A program made the translations under genes and the position numbers. Positions 38,411 to 50,519 of a DNA stretch of 64,000 nt are shown here, one piece after another (position 1 is the first letter of the stretch; every line of letters starts with the position of its first letter). The stretch comes from Chrysomallon squamiferum (taxonomy: Eukaryota; Mollusca; Gastropoda; Neomphalida; Peltospiridae). Where the stretch lies: positions 9,737,541 through 9,801,540 of the forward strand of contig CM022668.1 of NCBI GenBank assembly GCA_012295275.1, written 5' to 3'. The notes below the pieces were generated by a model. The model was given only the letters and a program-made list of their open reading frames with translations, did not search any database and was not told the DNA's origin.

Positions 38411-41400
38411 TAATTAGAACTGTAATGAATTAAGTGTGGAGTTACTTCAACATGTTAGTGTTTTTATTACATCCTAATGCTTTAGTGAATATGTGCTTGT
38501 GTTGAGTTGTTCAGTTGGACATACACATACAGTATATATCTATATCTATATATATTAAAATGGTGATGATGATGTCTGCATGTACCATTGATCTTGAATC
38601 ATAAAACCAAAAATGTTGTAAATCAGAAAATATCTTGAAATTTTTATTTTTTACATCTGTGAGATATAATACATCAAAGTGTTATTCATTTTTCTTAGAG
38701 TTTAGAATTTGATCCCGAGTTGACTTTCAAATACATTATTTTTCATTTTTTTAAATGGATTTTTTAAAATAAAAGACTAACATATTTGTTTTCTTGTATA
38801 TAAACAACATGTGGTTAATGAGAAAACAATTCTCAAAAAAATACAAAATTTTTTTTTTTAAAATGCTTGTTTATTTTATAAGATAAACAAACAACAAGAA
38901 CATTTTTTATTTGTATTTGACCAATGGCCAGAAAAAAATAATTTAATTTTGTTAATTTCACATAAGTATAATAACAGGTAAGAAAATAAATGTTTTATAG
39001 TTGAACCAATGAATGACAATAGTAAATTAAATTATTGACATCAAACTTGTTTGATTTTGTTATCAAACGTATTTAATTCCATAGACAAGTTTTAAATATT
39101 TTTAAAAGTATTTTATATCATATTATTGACAGAATAACAATATTTTGTACTAATTTCTTTCACCAACAGAAATAGAAAACAAATATTTTATAGTCGAATC
39201 ACTGTGTTATGACAGTAAATTAAAATACAGACATCAAACTTGTTTGGTTTGGTTAACAAACAAATGTTTGATTCTGTATACAGGATTTAAATATTTTTGT
39301 GGGTGACTCGTATCATAGAGAGAAAATCAGAGGCTTGAAGAGAGATAAGACAAATTATATATATAATTTTTTGTTTGTTTTGTTTTGTTGTGTGTGGTCT
39401 ATCTTGTTTAATTAACAAATCGTTTTGATATGATTTTACTGACGGTTATTTATGTACATAAAAATGTTTTTATCCACATTTGTGTATTATTTAGTATGGT
39501 AATATGTACCATATGGCGTGTGTGTGTGTGTCTATATTTTTGTAAATTTTATTTATCGTATGCATGTATATATGTTTTATATGTACATGTAGTTGTTCTT
39601 GTATAGGTAAAGTTACAAGACTGATTTATTGTGGTTTCTTTTAATTAGCTTTTTGGGTTTTAAGCGAAAGCAAAAAACAAAACGTTAATTGAAACAAGAG
39701 GTCATAGCATTTTTCAGTTTTGTTATAGATTGAATTTCATTGCTTTGAATAGTATTGTTCTGTGATGGAATAAATTTCATTGCTTTCAGCATAGGGGCAT
39801 TTTTTTTTCAAATTATTTTTTTTTATTTATTTATTTTTAATTGTATTATTATTATAATTATTATTATTTTTTTTTATATATATATATATATATATTTCTG
39901 AGAATTGTTTTTTTTTTTTTTTTTTTTTTTTTATATTTATTTTTATTTATTTCTTTCCTTTTCTTTGTTTGATGTTTATTAAAGTTTTGTGATTGACTGA
40001 TAAAGGCCAGTAAAAAAAAAAAAAAAAAAGTGATTTAAATGATATTTAGAAAAGTAAATATTCAGAAACTGGATTCAAACATGATTCATCATAAATGAGG
40101 ATTTTGTGGAGAAAAAAATAAAATTGTATATAACAACTGACTGTAAAATGCAGTGGATAAAAAGGTTTTGACATGAGTTATGTTTCACTAAATAATTATC
40201 TACCTTTATAGTGCTATTACTGTTTTTTCAGTCTCTACAAGATAAATTATTTATTATTATTTGTTATTCTTTCTTTCATGTAAAATGACTTAACACAATA
40301 CAGTATCCAAGATTATTTATCTCATCTACAAACATATTGACAAATAAACTCACAGTAAACAATACCATAAAAAATTATAAAATAATGGTCAGAGATAAAA
40401 TTTAAAAATTTATCCAACAGGAAAATAATTATAATTTTTAATTTTAATCAGATTTTAACAAATTATGGTAAACAATTTACATGTTCAGACAAATTTATTA
40501 ATTATGAAGTGAATATGATGTGAACATAGATGTAATAATTTGGGCAACAGTTAAATGTAATAACTAAGATATATGTATACCATGTTGATATGACTTCCTT
40601 TCTTTAAACTTACACTTTTGTATATTATTATTATTATTATTATTATTCCAGTCAGAAAGGAATAATGTAAAGAAATGTATAAGTATAAATTCTATTTATT
40701 GTTTCATTTCACGTTACAGTGTGATGGTATGTGTTAATAATATATATATTTATTTTTTTAAATTTACATCACAGCAGTTGTAAAAGAAGAAAAACAAATA
40801 TTTTTTTTTGATAATAATTTTGTTTTATTAATATATTTTTATATTTGTTAACATTTTTATTTGTATTTATATTTTTTATTTTTTATTAACATTTTATTTA
40901 TATTTCATAAATATTTTTTTTACACTTGTTTGAATGAGTGTTGACATGTAACAGGTAAAATTAATTTTCTAGATATATCAAAAATATACTTTAAATAACA
41001 ACAAACAAAACCAAAATAAAAATAAATAAATAAATAAATGCTCAAATTATTTTACTGCAGCAATCAAAGTTAACATTCCAAAAGAACAACATATAAATAT
41101 AATTTTTAAGATAAACATAAAATTAAAAGATAAACAATATGTAAAACTAGATATTAGTTCATTCATACTCGTACAATTGGGTAAACACAATAATTATAAT
41201 ACTTCATCATATACATATATACATATTCAAACGTATCTACATAAATATTCATACACACTCAAATGTGAGTTTGTATATATGTTTCTATGTATTTCAGATT
41301 GTTTGTGTGTGTGTGTAATATATATATATATATATATATATATAATTGTTTTAAAAAGAATGTATCAAAAAGGCATCATGCATAAAACTATTTTCTGTAT

Positions 41401-41668
41401 AAAATGTAAAACATGTAATGTTTGCTCAGTGTTCTTAACACCATCATCTATAATTCTTTTTATTAATAATTAATAATTTATTTATTAATAAAGCTTGAAA
41501 TGTTAATCCAGGTTGATCCATATTTTTTTATGATCCTTGTTTTGTATATTTTTATTAAAATATTTATTATTGTTACTGATATTATATTATTATTATTATT
41601 TTTAGTAACTCAAGAATAAATTAATATATAATGATAACAATTTTTTTTCTTAAGACAAAATGTGATAT

Positions 41669-41715
<47 letters not shown>

Positions 41716-42180
41716 CAGCATCTTTTCCGATTTAAATTATGTAAAAACAACCAAAAATTAATAGTCCATTTTACACTAAACACTTCAAGTATTTTTTCTG
41801 AAATGTGAAAACCAGCATAATTCTGTTACTTTATAATATGAAATGCATGTCCAAAAAGAAAAAGCAAAATAAATTCATTCTTTACATGAAATTTATATAC
41901 ATAAATTATATTTGTTAAATAAATTTTAGTTTCAGGCTAGAAGTAGAATATTTATGAAATTAGCTTTAATTTTGAGAAGTAACAGCTTTTGTGTATGTTA
42001 CATTTGTGTTTTTGTAATATAGAAAGTAGTTTGTTATTATGTATTTTTTTTTTTTTTTTTTTAAATTGTGATTTTTCTTAAAGGCTTTTGTGATAAACAT
42101 TTGTCAAATTACATAATATTTAACATTTTAACAAAATATTATTATGTGCTCACTTGTTTTTGTTTGTTGTTTATTTTAAA
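38411..42180. other. SOCS 3' UTR and AT-rich intergenic DNA
   Basis: AATAAA at 38768 is a plausible poly(A) signal. Other content is poly-T, TA runs (41319-41344, 41672-41713) and low-complexity A/T DNA. No supported gene. Confidence 0.5.
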
Positions 42181-42199
42181 CGTGTGTAATTTGTAGAAG

Positions 42200-42890
42200 G
42201 GGCTGTAAAAGACATAGACATAAGATAAACACATGTAAAAACACTGACATAAGACATAGACACATACAGTAATACTGACAGAGGCATAACACCAAGGTGT
42301 AAAAACACTGATATGGAAAAAAAAAAAGTGACACAAAATTAAAACAAATATGTAAAAAGCGTAACTTAGACATAATACAAAAATGTAGAAAACGTTTATG
42401 AAAAATCACAGTCATACTACAAACATTTAAAAACAGACATATACATAACATAAACAGTTAAGAACACCGACTTATACATAACATAAATAGTTAAGAAGAC
42501 TGACATAGACAACACAAACGTAAAAATACTGACGTAGACCATAACAAAAATGTCGAAACACTGTCATACATATAAAACGTGTAGAAAACACTGACATACA
42601 CATAAAACGTAGAAAACACTGATATACACATAAAACGTAGAAAACACTGACATACATATAAAACGTAGAAAACACTGTCATATACATAAAACGTAGAAAA
42701 CACTGACATACACATAAAACGTAGAAAACACTGACATACACACAACACAAACATACAGAAACGCTGACATTGGACGTAATAAAAACATATAAAAACACTG
42801 ACATAACAGCAAAATGAAAAACAGATAGAAAAAAAACACCAACAGGTAAAAACAGTGACATAGACATAACAAAAACATGTAAAAGTATAT
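42200..42890. repeat. Minisatellite, unit about 28 bp (GTAGAAAACACTGACATACACATAAAAC)
   Basis: Core copies at 42570-42740 are nearly regular. Flanks on both sides hold eroded versions (AAAAACACTGACATAGACATAA). Minus-strand frames here are repeat translations. Confidence 0.85.
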
Positions 42891-42972
42891 TAGAAATGGT
42901 TATGATGGACCTGATTTAATAAGTCAATATTTTTTCTTTTATCTGCTCACATGTGACAAACTCCATTTTCAG

Positions 42973-43190
42973 ATTACAAAAAAAAAAATTATCACCGAAT
43001 CACTTACAAGTCTGTAGGCCACTCCCCAGACCCTCTTCCCAACATCAGCCTCATAGACTTTAGTGTACCTCTTCTTTCTGACATAGAACAAACGTGTGGA
43101 AGCTCTGACTGTGATAAATGTAAACTCGTAACATGTCTAGATAATAATTTAACTATGCAGTACGTGATACAAACATCAGCGTGTACGTAG
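42973..43190 (+). CDS. Orphan terminal-exon-like open stretch, 71 codons, Cys-rich end
   Basis: After a good acceptor (TTTTCAG, AG 971-972 of 42 kb, preceded by a pyrimidine-rich tract) an open frame with two leading bases runs to TAG 43188-43190. The product has a Lys/Tyr-rich start, GHSPDPLPNISLIDFSVPLL, and a Cys cluster (C-G-S-S-D-C-D-K-C-K-L-V-T-C). A 71-codon open frame is uncommon in such AT-rich DNA. No upstream exon was found and I do not recognise it. It could be a terminal exon of an unseen gene or part of a transposon. Confidence 0.4.
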
Positions 43191-43872
43191 ATATATTTAG
43201 TTACTGATAAATGTATAAATAAATGTTATTATAATCATATATAAGCATATCAATCTAACTTTTAAACAAAACTATAAATTTAATAAATATCTGTCTGTTC
43301 TAAGCAAAGAAAAAAACACCCCAAAACCAAAAAAAAAACATTTATGCGAAAATATAATAGTATTTTAGAAGGGTATGAATATGTATTTCTTAGATTCGAT
43401 TTAAATTACAGTTATTCTAATAATATCCTATTTAGTACTGAATTATCAGAAATAAAATAATTTCTTATCTTAAATACAATTTTGTTTCACAAGAAAAAAA
43501 ATAACATCACAATGATAATAGTGCCAAGAGTGTATTACGTCTGTCGTTTGTTCTTCGGAACTCCTCGTTTAATCTCGACACTTACGAGACATCTACACTT
43601 TGCGCGTTAACTATTCAAGGATGGCAACTCTGGTTGGTTAATTATAGTAACCGAAAAACATTGTATTGCGCGACGTGACATTTCTTCTGAAAATAAATAA
43701 ATAAATAAATTTAAAAAATATGTATACGTTTCTTTCCGTCATTTATATTCTGTTAATGCTAAAAACAATAATCGAAACAGTTAGTAGTAGTAATAATTCT
43801 TGTTAGAGTATTTTATAAATGCGTACTCAAAGAAACCTATCTACTGCATGAATTTTGCTTTATTTAGTTTGT

Positions 43873-43903
43873 TTGTGTGTGTGTGTGTGTTACAGTTTTT
43901 TGG

Positions 43904-43955
<52 letters not shown>
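43873..43955. repeat. Inverted (GT)n ... (CA)n pair
   Basis: A GT run is followed after about 16 bases by a long CA run, so either strand could fold into a simple hairpin. Confidence 0.85.
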
Positions 43956-43956
<1 letters not shown>

Positions 43957-44399
43957 TTGTTTGCTGTTGAGAAAATTCCCTAATTAAAGTCTATTTAGCC
44001 ATGTGCCCAATTTCAGCTAATAATAATAATAATAATAATAATAAAGAAATAATAAAATGAGTAACTGATTGATTTTAAAAATAAAATAAAAGTGGGTCTT
44101 TTGTCTTGCTAACTAATCGTTCATTGGCCTAAATTTACAAAAAAGTTTTGAAACAAAATACTGAAGTACACAAAACATTTTGATCAGAGTTAATTAAACA
44201 AAAAATGAAACGTAATCCAAGCTGGTCCCTGGTCGGCAAAAACAAAATTATTTTATCAACGTGTTATATTTATTATTAATATTATAAATTTTATTTTATT
44301 TTATTTTATTTATTTATTAATAATAGTAGTAGTAGTAGTACTTGTTGTTGTTCTTGTAGTTGTTTTTGTAGTAGTTGTTGTTACTTTGGTTTACTTATT

Positions 44400-44560
44400 T
44401 AGGGTTGTTAGGTCTCACATCGGAGTTAATTGTCTGACGTCACGTCGTACATGTCAGATCTAAAACAAAATCTAACTTCCGTAAGTGTGCCGCACCCAAC
44501 GTAAATCCATGTTAGGCGTGCGGTACTGTAAGCATTTCTACGGTCATGTCGACTCATGAA
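44400..44560 (+). promoter_or_regulatory. Possible promoter of the cysteine-rich secreted gene
   Basis: A locally CpG-richer stretch with TGACGTCACGT (CRE-like full palindrome at about 44437) lies 230-390 bases upstream of the ATG at 44789. The start site is unknown and the assignment is inference from position and composition. Confidence 0.3.
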
Positions 44561-44788
44561 TATTCTGTACACATTTTTTTCAGTATCCAGACCAAAACAA
44601 GTACGTCCTTTTGTTTTTATTTGCGATTTAAACGGTGCCGTTTCCGCCAGATGTCTGTATGTCGTTTTTATGTAAAAAAAAAAAAAAACAAAAGAAATGA
44701 CAGTGATACGAGACTTAAAAGTGGCTGGATACATATTTAAAGAAATATTTCTACATTTTAGTTCATTTGCTAAACTGACGAGTAAACA

Positions 44789-45777
44789 ATGAACTTTGTG
44801 AAAACGTTCAGCTTTTGTTTTCTGTTCTCGGTGGTAGCAACAGGTATGTTTTAGATGCTGTTTTCGTGCTACTTGTTATTATTTTCCGTTTACGTTGATT
44901 TCACATCGTTATTGGTCTCTCATTAGTTATTTAAATTTTGTTTTCTCTGTCTCATTTGCGTACGTGTATTTCATCTTCTGATTCTTTCTGCTCACATTTT
45001 TCTGCATGCTTCTCTGCATGCAACGCACGCACGCACACACACACAAGCCTGTTTATGCTATAATCTGCATGTTTACAGAATGTACCTGTACAAACAAGAA
45101 AATAATTCACTTTTATATATTTATTTATCTAAAAGTTAACCTGCATTTCGTAACTAATCATATAATAAATAAATAAATAAATAAATAAATAAAATATAAT
45201 AATTGAAAAGAATTATATATATAAATTTTATTTTTTATTTTTTTTTATCAGTTCCTGTAAACCCGAACAAATGTCAGCCACAAGCATACTGTTTTGCTGA
45301 TCCATGTGTGGTTTCTACCTCAGAGTGCAGACACATCCCTGGAGCTGTGTGCAAGTAAGTTGTCAAACATCAGCCCAGTGCATGTGGTTTAGAGATCAGC
45401 GGTTTCTGCTAGTTAATAATATTAAAAATAACAACAACAACAACAATTGTGGAAACCGTTTTAACCGTTTTCCCCATTAGAACAGCTTTATGTTAAAATT
45501 TACTAGATATTAAATGTGATTTTTCAAACAAGGTCAATTAAAGTTTAAAAAATCAGTATCTGTAATTAACATTTAAAAGAAACCTGTGAAATTAAACTTA
45601 TAAATCATGTCAAGATATCAGCTTTTACATTGTTCATCTCTCTATCTGTTTATCTACTTATTTAATAAATTTATTGTTTTCCAAAAATCTTTCCTTGTGA
45701 TTTTTTCCCCTCCTTTTAGTTTATTTCAATTATTTCAAGTTTTATATTGCTGAAATAGTGTTTGTTGGTTTGTTGGT

Positions 45778-45808
<31 letters not shown>

Positions 45809-45916
45809 CTGTCTTCCAGAACCTTTCCTTGTGATTTTCCCTGTTTGGCCAGATGGTTTATTCATGGAATTGAGATCTCGTGTCGCGATGTCAAATCACT
45901 TTCTGCAAAAAACTAG
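44789..45916 (+). CDS. Small secreted cysteine-rich protein (3 exons, 84 residues)
   Basis: Exons 44789-44843, 45252-45354 and 45820-45916 join in phase through GT-AG introns. Exon 1 encodes a signal peptide, MNFVKTFSFCFLFSVVATG. The mature part has eight cysteines in the order C-x5-C-x4-C-x6-C-x7-C-x4-C-x3-C-x12-C. CFADPC, HIPGAVC and C-x-ARWF are visible. This recalls the Cys-rich module of secreted and shell-matrix-type proteins that reads C-x-x-x-P-C ... C-x-x-x-P-x-A-x-C ... C-G-G-C-x-A-x-(W/F), though here the CGGC is replaced by CDFPC. The family resemblance is remembered, not tested. Function is unknown; likely extracellular. The TAG stop is at 45914-45916, with AATAAA about 200 bases downstream. 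Confidence 0.6.
45671..45712 (+). repeat. Upstream copy of the acceptor and start of cysteine-rich exon 3
   Basis: ATTGTTTTCCAAAAATCTTTCCTTGTGATTTT... mirrors 45806-45848 (ACTGTCTTCCAGAACCTTTCCTTGTGATTTTCC), the real acceptor and exon start, 135 bp upstream in the intron. The copy has lost the AG (CCAAA instead of CCAGA). Confidence 0.65.
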
Positions 45917-46420
45917 TACCATCGCCTTCTTATGAGATTCACCAACAATGTATATTTAAAAAACAACAGTTGTATCCAATATTACAACAAAAGACAACAA
46001 CAATTTGTAAATATTTGTATTCATTATTTTTAGATCAGTTGTCTTTTTTTTTAAATTATAATATTTTTTAATTTTTTTTATCATATAAGGTTCTTGATGC
46101 AGTGATTAATTTTGTAATAAATTTTAATATATCCCTTTATTTTTTTTTATTCTGTTTCCCATTTCACCATTTCTCTGTAGTTTATTTTTGTTCTGAATTG
46201 GTTTCAATGGATTTCATTCTTACATGCTACTCCAGAACAAAATCTATATGAGATGTTTTTATCTCCAAAACTTAGCTATTTGTTATTACGTTTTTAATGT
46301 TAGTAAAGTATTTTAGTAATGAATTCATTAAAATAATGTTTTAATAATAATAGGAAGAATATTAGTATATTATTAATAATAAAAATAATAATATTAATAA
46401 TTTCAATAATGAAAACAATA

Positions 46421-46470
<50 letters not shown>

Positions 46471-46670
46471 TTAAAAATGTAAAAAAAAAAAAAAAAAAGA
46501 AAAAAAACTCAGACAAAACAGTCTTCCAACCTTATATGTAATCAACCACTTATAAAAACATTGTTTTTTTTTTTTTCAAAACAATTCCTTGAAATACAAA
46601 TACGACAACCTGATTTTAATAAACATAATACAAAAAACACATCTCCATGGTAACACACAACTAAACAATG
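45917..46670. other. Convergent intergenic DNA between the cysteine-rich gene and MRPL10
   Basis: AT-rich, with an (AAT)n run at 46425-46471 and a poly(A) tract after it. Both flanking genes end towards this stretch. Confidence 0.6.
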
Positions 46671-49600
46671 TTAACTGTTTTCTTTCCCTTCTGTGGTTCC
46701 TTGTTTCACATGCTGATCTAAATAAGAGGACAGAGTCTGCTGATGTCTTCCTAGTAAAGTCCGTGTGCGAGATGCAGCACTATTTAAAACAACTACAAGT
46801 TCTCCATACAGGTTCTCTATGCCTGGTAACTTGGCACATTGGAGTAGTCCCTCTTTGGTCAGAAGATAGTTCTCAATAAGTCCCCCTGAAATATGTTACA
46901 TGCCAGAAAATGAATTGTTAACTTTTACTGGGTTTTCAGTATATAAAAGGAACCGAAAAATTGTTTTTTAATACCCAAGCCAAAAATAAATAATATTTTT
47001 TTAAGTAATATAAAAGAAATATATTTTAATATGTAAAATTAAAATGTATATTTAAACAAAATAGTAAATAAAATTTAAATAAATAAATAAACAAAATTAA
47101 AAAATAAGGTATAAATACGTAATTACTTGAAGAAAGAAAGACCAATATGAGTAAATATACAAAGAAACAAAAAAAAAAACACAAATAAGAAAAGAAAATT
47201 AATGAGAAAATAAATTTTTAAAACACAAAATGTAAGAAAATAATAAGAAAATAAATTTAAAAAATAAAAGTAAATAAATAAATTAATTAAAACAAATAAA
47301 TTAAGAATAACAGAAATAAAAAGCTAAATAAAAATAAATAAAAAATAATAAAAGTAAATAAAATGAAATTAATTAATCTAAACTAACAAACAAACAAACA
47401 AATATATAAATAAACAAACAAACAAACAAATATATGAATAAACAAACAAACATACCAAGGACATGAACTTCTCCGGAACGTCTTAGTATTTTCATCATAT
47501 CTGCAACTTTCGGCTTCTCGCCGACAACGTAGATGTTGTTGCCATAAAACAGCGGAGACATGTTCACCCACTTCGTATCATCAACAGCTCTCCTGTATAT
47601 TTAAATAAGACAACTTCTGATTACGTTTTAATTAATTTTTGATACATTATTTGATATTTTAATATTAACATTTAATAATGTTTTAATTTTAATAGCTGTT
47701 GGAAATTTTATGAATGTAACAGATTTTAATTATATTTTAATTAATACATAATTTTCAATAATATTAAATAACTGCTTTAATTTTAGCACTTCTGTATTTT
47801 AATTAATACTTAATATTTTTAATATGAAATTATTTGTTATTTTAATATTAACATTTAATAACTGCTTTAACTACTGTCTAAATATAAAAAAAATAACAAC
47901 TTTAAATTAGATTTTATTTAATATATAATTATTTAATTGTTACAGATCTAAATACAATGATTGTTAATAAAGTTTTAATTAATATCTAACTTTTTAATAG
48001 TAATAATATATAAAGGATTAATTGTAACAGCTCTTCTAAATACAATATAACAATTTTTAATAACATTTTAATTAAGATTAAATAAATGATATATTTGAAA
48101 CATTATTATTTACATCAAAACATCTCATTTTAACCGCCGGATTTTAAAACTCAACAAATCAATAAGTTACATTGTACTTTAATTGATTAAATGTATAATT
48201 CAGAATACATATTTTTGGATTATCATTTTGTATTATCAAATTTGTGACTATCTCAAATTGTGTCACCTTATATTAGTTTAAATTTCAAATCAGCAATGTA
48301 CACTGCAAATGTGTAATTAAAAATAAATATTTCTGGAATTTTCATTTTATTTTATCAAACCCCTGACCACTTTCAAATTTACTCAAAAACATCACAGCAT
48401 TTCAGATCGATAATTTATACTGAATATCATTTGATTGAACATATAATTCAATAGAAATATTTTGAGAATTTATTGTTTGTTCAAATCAATAATTTATAAA
48501 TCAGATGTTTAACTAAAAACAAATATTCCAGGAATTTTCGTCCTATTTTATCAAATCTGTGACTGTTTCTAGATTTGCTTTGAAATGATTCATCTCATCG
48601 TAGTGTTATAAAAATATTTCAAATCAATAATTTGTACAGCTAAAATGTATAACTAAAATAAATATTCTAGGAATGTTTTGGTTATTTTATCATATCTGTG
48701 ACTGTTTCTAGATTTGCCCACCTCATCAGTGTGTTATTAAAACACTTCAAGTCCATCCCTTTCTTCAAGAGTTTGTTCTTCAAAACCTTCATTTCCTCAG
48801 TTTTTATCGGCAACATCTGACAGGCTATGATCATACTGTTTGTTTCAAACATTCGCTTACATCGCCTGAACATATATTCTTCATACTGATTCACCTTTTA
48901 ATTAAAACAATATGAATATCATTGGTAAAATAAAAAATTATTATTATTTTACTTTTTTTAAAAACATCGAGATTTAGAGCCATAATAGAATCAACAGTCA
49001 TTATACAAATATATATATATAAATTATTATTATTATTAATAATAACCAATAATAATAATAACAATAATGAGGAGAAAGATAGCAAAAAGTACCCCAAAAA
49101 TGAAATAAAATAGTAATAATAAAAAATAATATAAAATAAAATTAATTGTAAAAAAAAAACTTAAGAAATTAACTAAATTAGTAAATCTACTAATGTACAT
49201 TATTAAATTTTTTATTTACTTATTTATCTATTTCTATTATTTTTATTCATTTATAAAATTATACATTTTTACTGGCTCTTGTCGATTCTCAAAACACCAT
49301 TTTTTAACATTTTTCTTGAAATTTAAGGATACCAAAGAACGTATATTTGCTGAAATTGAAATGCTGGGTGCCTGTGTGGGTCAGATGTAATTAAACACAC
49401 CTCTGTTCGGGTACTAATTGCTTTCAGTCGTCTCTCTGCACATATTTCCGATGGTTTGCGCAGCTTGACAGTTAGCAGTGGTTCTGTCAATGCTTCAAAC
49501 GTTCTACGTTCTACTGTTCCTTTTCGTGGTTTTTGAATGTTTATTTTACCCCCATGTCGAACCTGCATGAACCGAGGAACAAATAACAAGCCTGAAAAAA

Positions 49601-49734
49601 AAATGAAAAAAAAAAAGATTATTTAATCTTAAACTGTTCAGTAAAAATTACTGTATCATTTTAAAAATAATAAAGGAAAGAAAGAAAGAAAGAAAGCTGA
49701 ATATTAGTTTTGTTAGACATCATTTCATCAATTA

Positions 49735-49766
<32 letters not shown>

Positions 49767-50519
49767 GATAGAATAGAAGAGATATACATATATTACAAAC
49801 ATACACATTTATACAAACAGATCTATATGGATATATATATATGGATATATATATCCATATCATAGATAGATATGTTTGTATATATATATAGACAGATAGA
49901 CAGGTAGACAGATAGACAGATATAGACATATATACATACACACAGATGATTTCTAGTATAAAGTTTTAAATGATTAAATATATCATTTAAGACTAACTCA
50001 TGCATTGAAGTAATGCAACTAATGTTACTTTTGTATGCTAAAGTAGAAAAAAGTATATACTACAGTCTACACTACTGTCACTGTGTCAGTGTCAGATAGT
50101 ACTGTTCACCTGTTGTACAATAATTTTAAATTAAACTTTTCGAATTTATAGCCAAATATCTTCACCAATGTGAATATCTTAGAAGATCGCTACTTAGAAA
50201 ACCAATGTCATGTATTTTGAGACGGTTACTGTCACCAGCGAGAACTCGCACTAATTACTACTAGTACTGCTATTCAGCATACTCGTGATTCTGTGCTAGT
50301 ACTAGTAGTATTTACAACTTGATCAAAACGTGACAGAATATTTAAACGTTTTTTGCAGAATGACCTTATTTATTAAATATTAAAATAACTCTGGTTCTAT
50401 TCACTTGAACTGTTAAACCCAACATTACGCTTTGGTATTTTTTCATGCACTAATTTTCGTATATACTTAGTTTACATCGTAAAAATCAAATCAAAATAAC
50501 CTTTCCTGAAGGTGGCCAT
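46671..50519 (-). CDS. MRPL10: Mitochondrial large-subunit ribosomal protein uL10m (5 exons)
   Basis: A component of the mitoribosome large-subunit stalk base. Exons, high to low: 50501-50519, 49401-49591, 48722-48894, 47456-47592, 46671-46885. All are in phase, giving 244 residues (human about 261). The first exon encodes only MATFRK plus one base, and its donor GTTATT is weak. Recognisable blocks are MIIACQMLPIKTEEMKVLKN (exon 3), MSPLFYGNNIYVVGEKPKVADM (exon 4, matching human LLPLFVGHNMLLVSEEPKV) and GLIENYLLTKEGL ... LPGIENLYGELV (exon 5). The basic N-terminus, MATFRKGLLFVPRFMQVRHG, fits a mitochondrial targeting peptide. The gene is convergent with the cysteine-rich gene downstream. Exons 2-5 are secure; exon 1 is a good inference. 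Confidence 0.92.
47593..48721 (-). repeat. Eroded ~130-190-bp tandem units in MRPL10 intron 3, derived from the exon 3 end
   Basis: From 48721 down to about 48150 the intron repeats CAAATCAATAATTT-TA ... AACTAAAA-AAATATTC-AGGAATTTT ... TATTTTATCA-ATCTGTGACTGTTTCTAGATTTGC. The unit adjoining exon 3 runs into the exon (CCTCATCAGTGTGTTATTAAAACACTTCAA). The next unit has a matching decayed exon end near 48585-48630. Older units follow at about 48270-48430 and 48150-48290. The remaining part, down to 47593, is A/T-rich with weaker AATTAATA-type repetition. Confidence 0.7.

Noticed and set aside
42142-42878. Several minus-strand frames rich in Cys, Phe and Val
   Set aside because: Translations of the 28-bp minisatellite.
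44426-44740. Overlapping frames of 102 and 64 residues on opposite strands upstream of the cysteine-rich gene
   Set aside because: They overlap each other, have no homology, and lie in a probable promoter or leader region.
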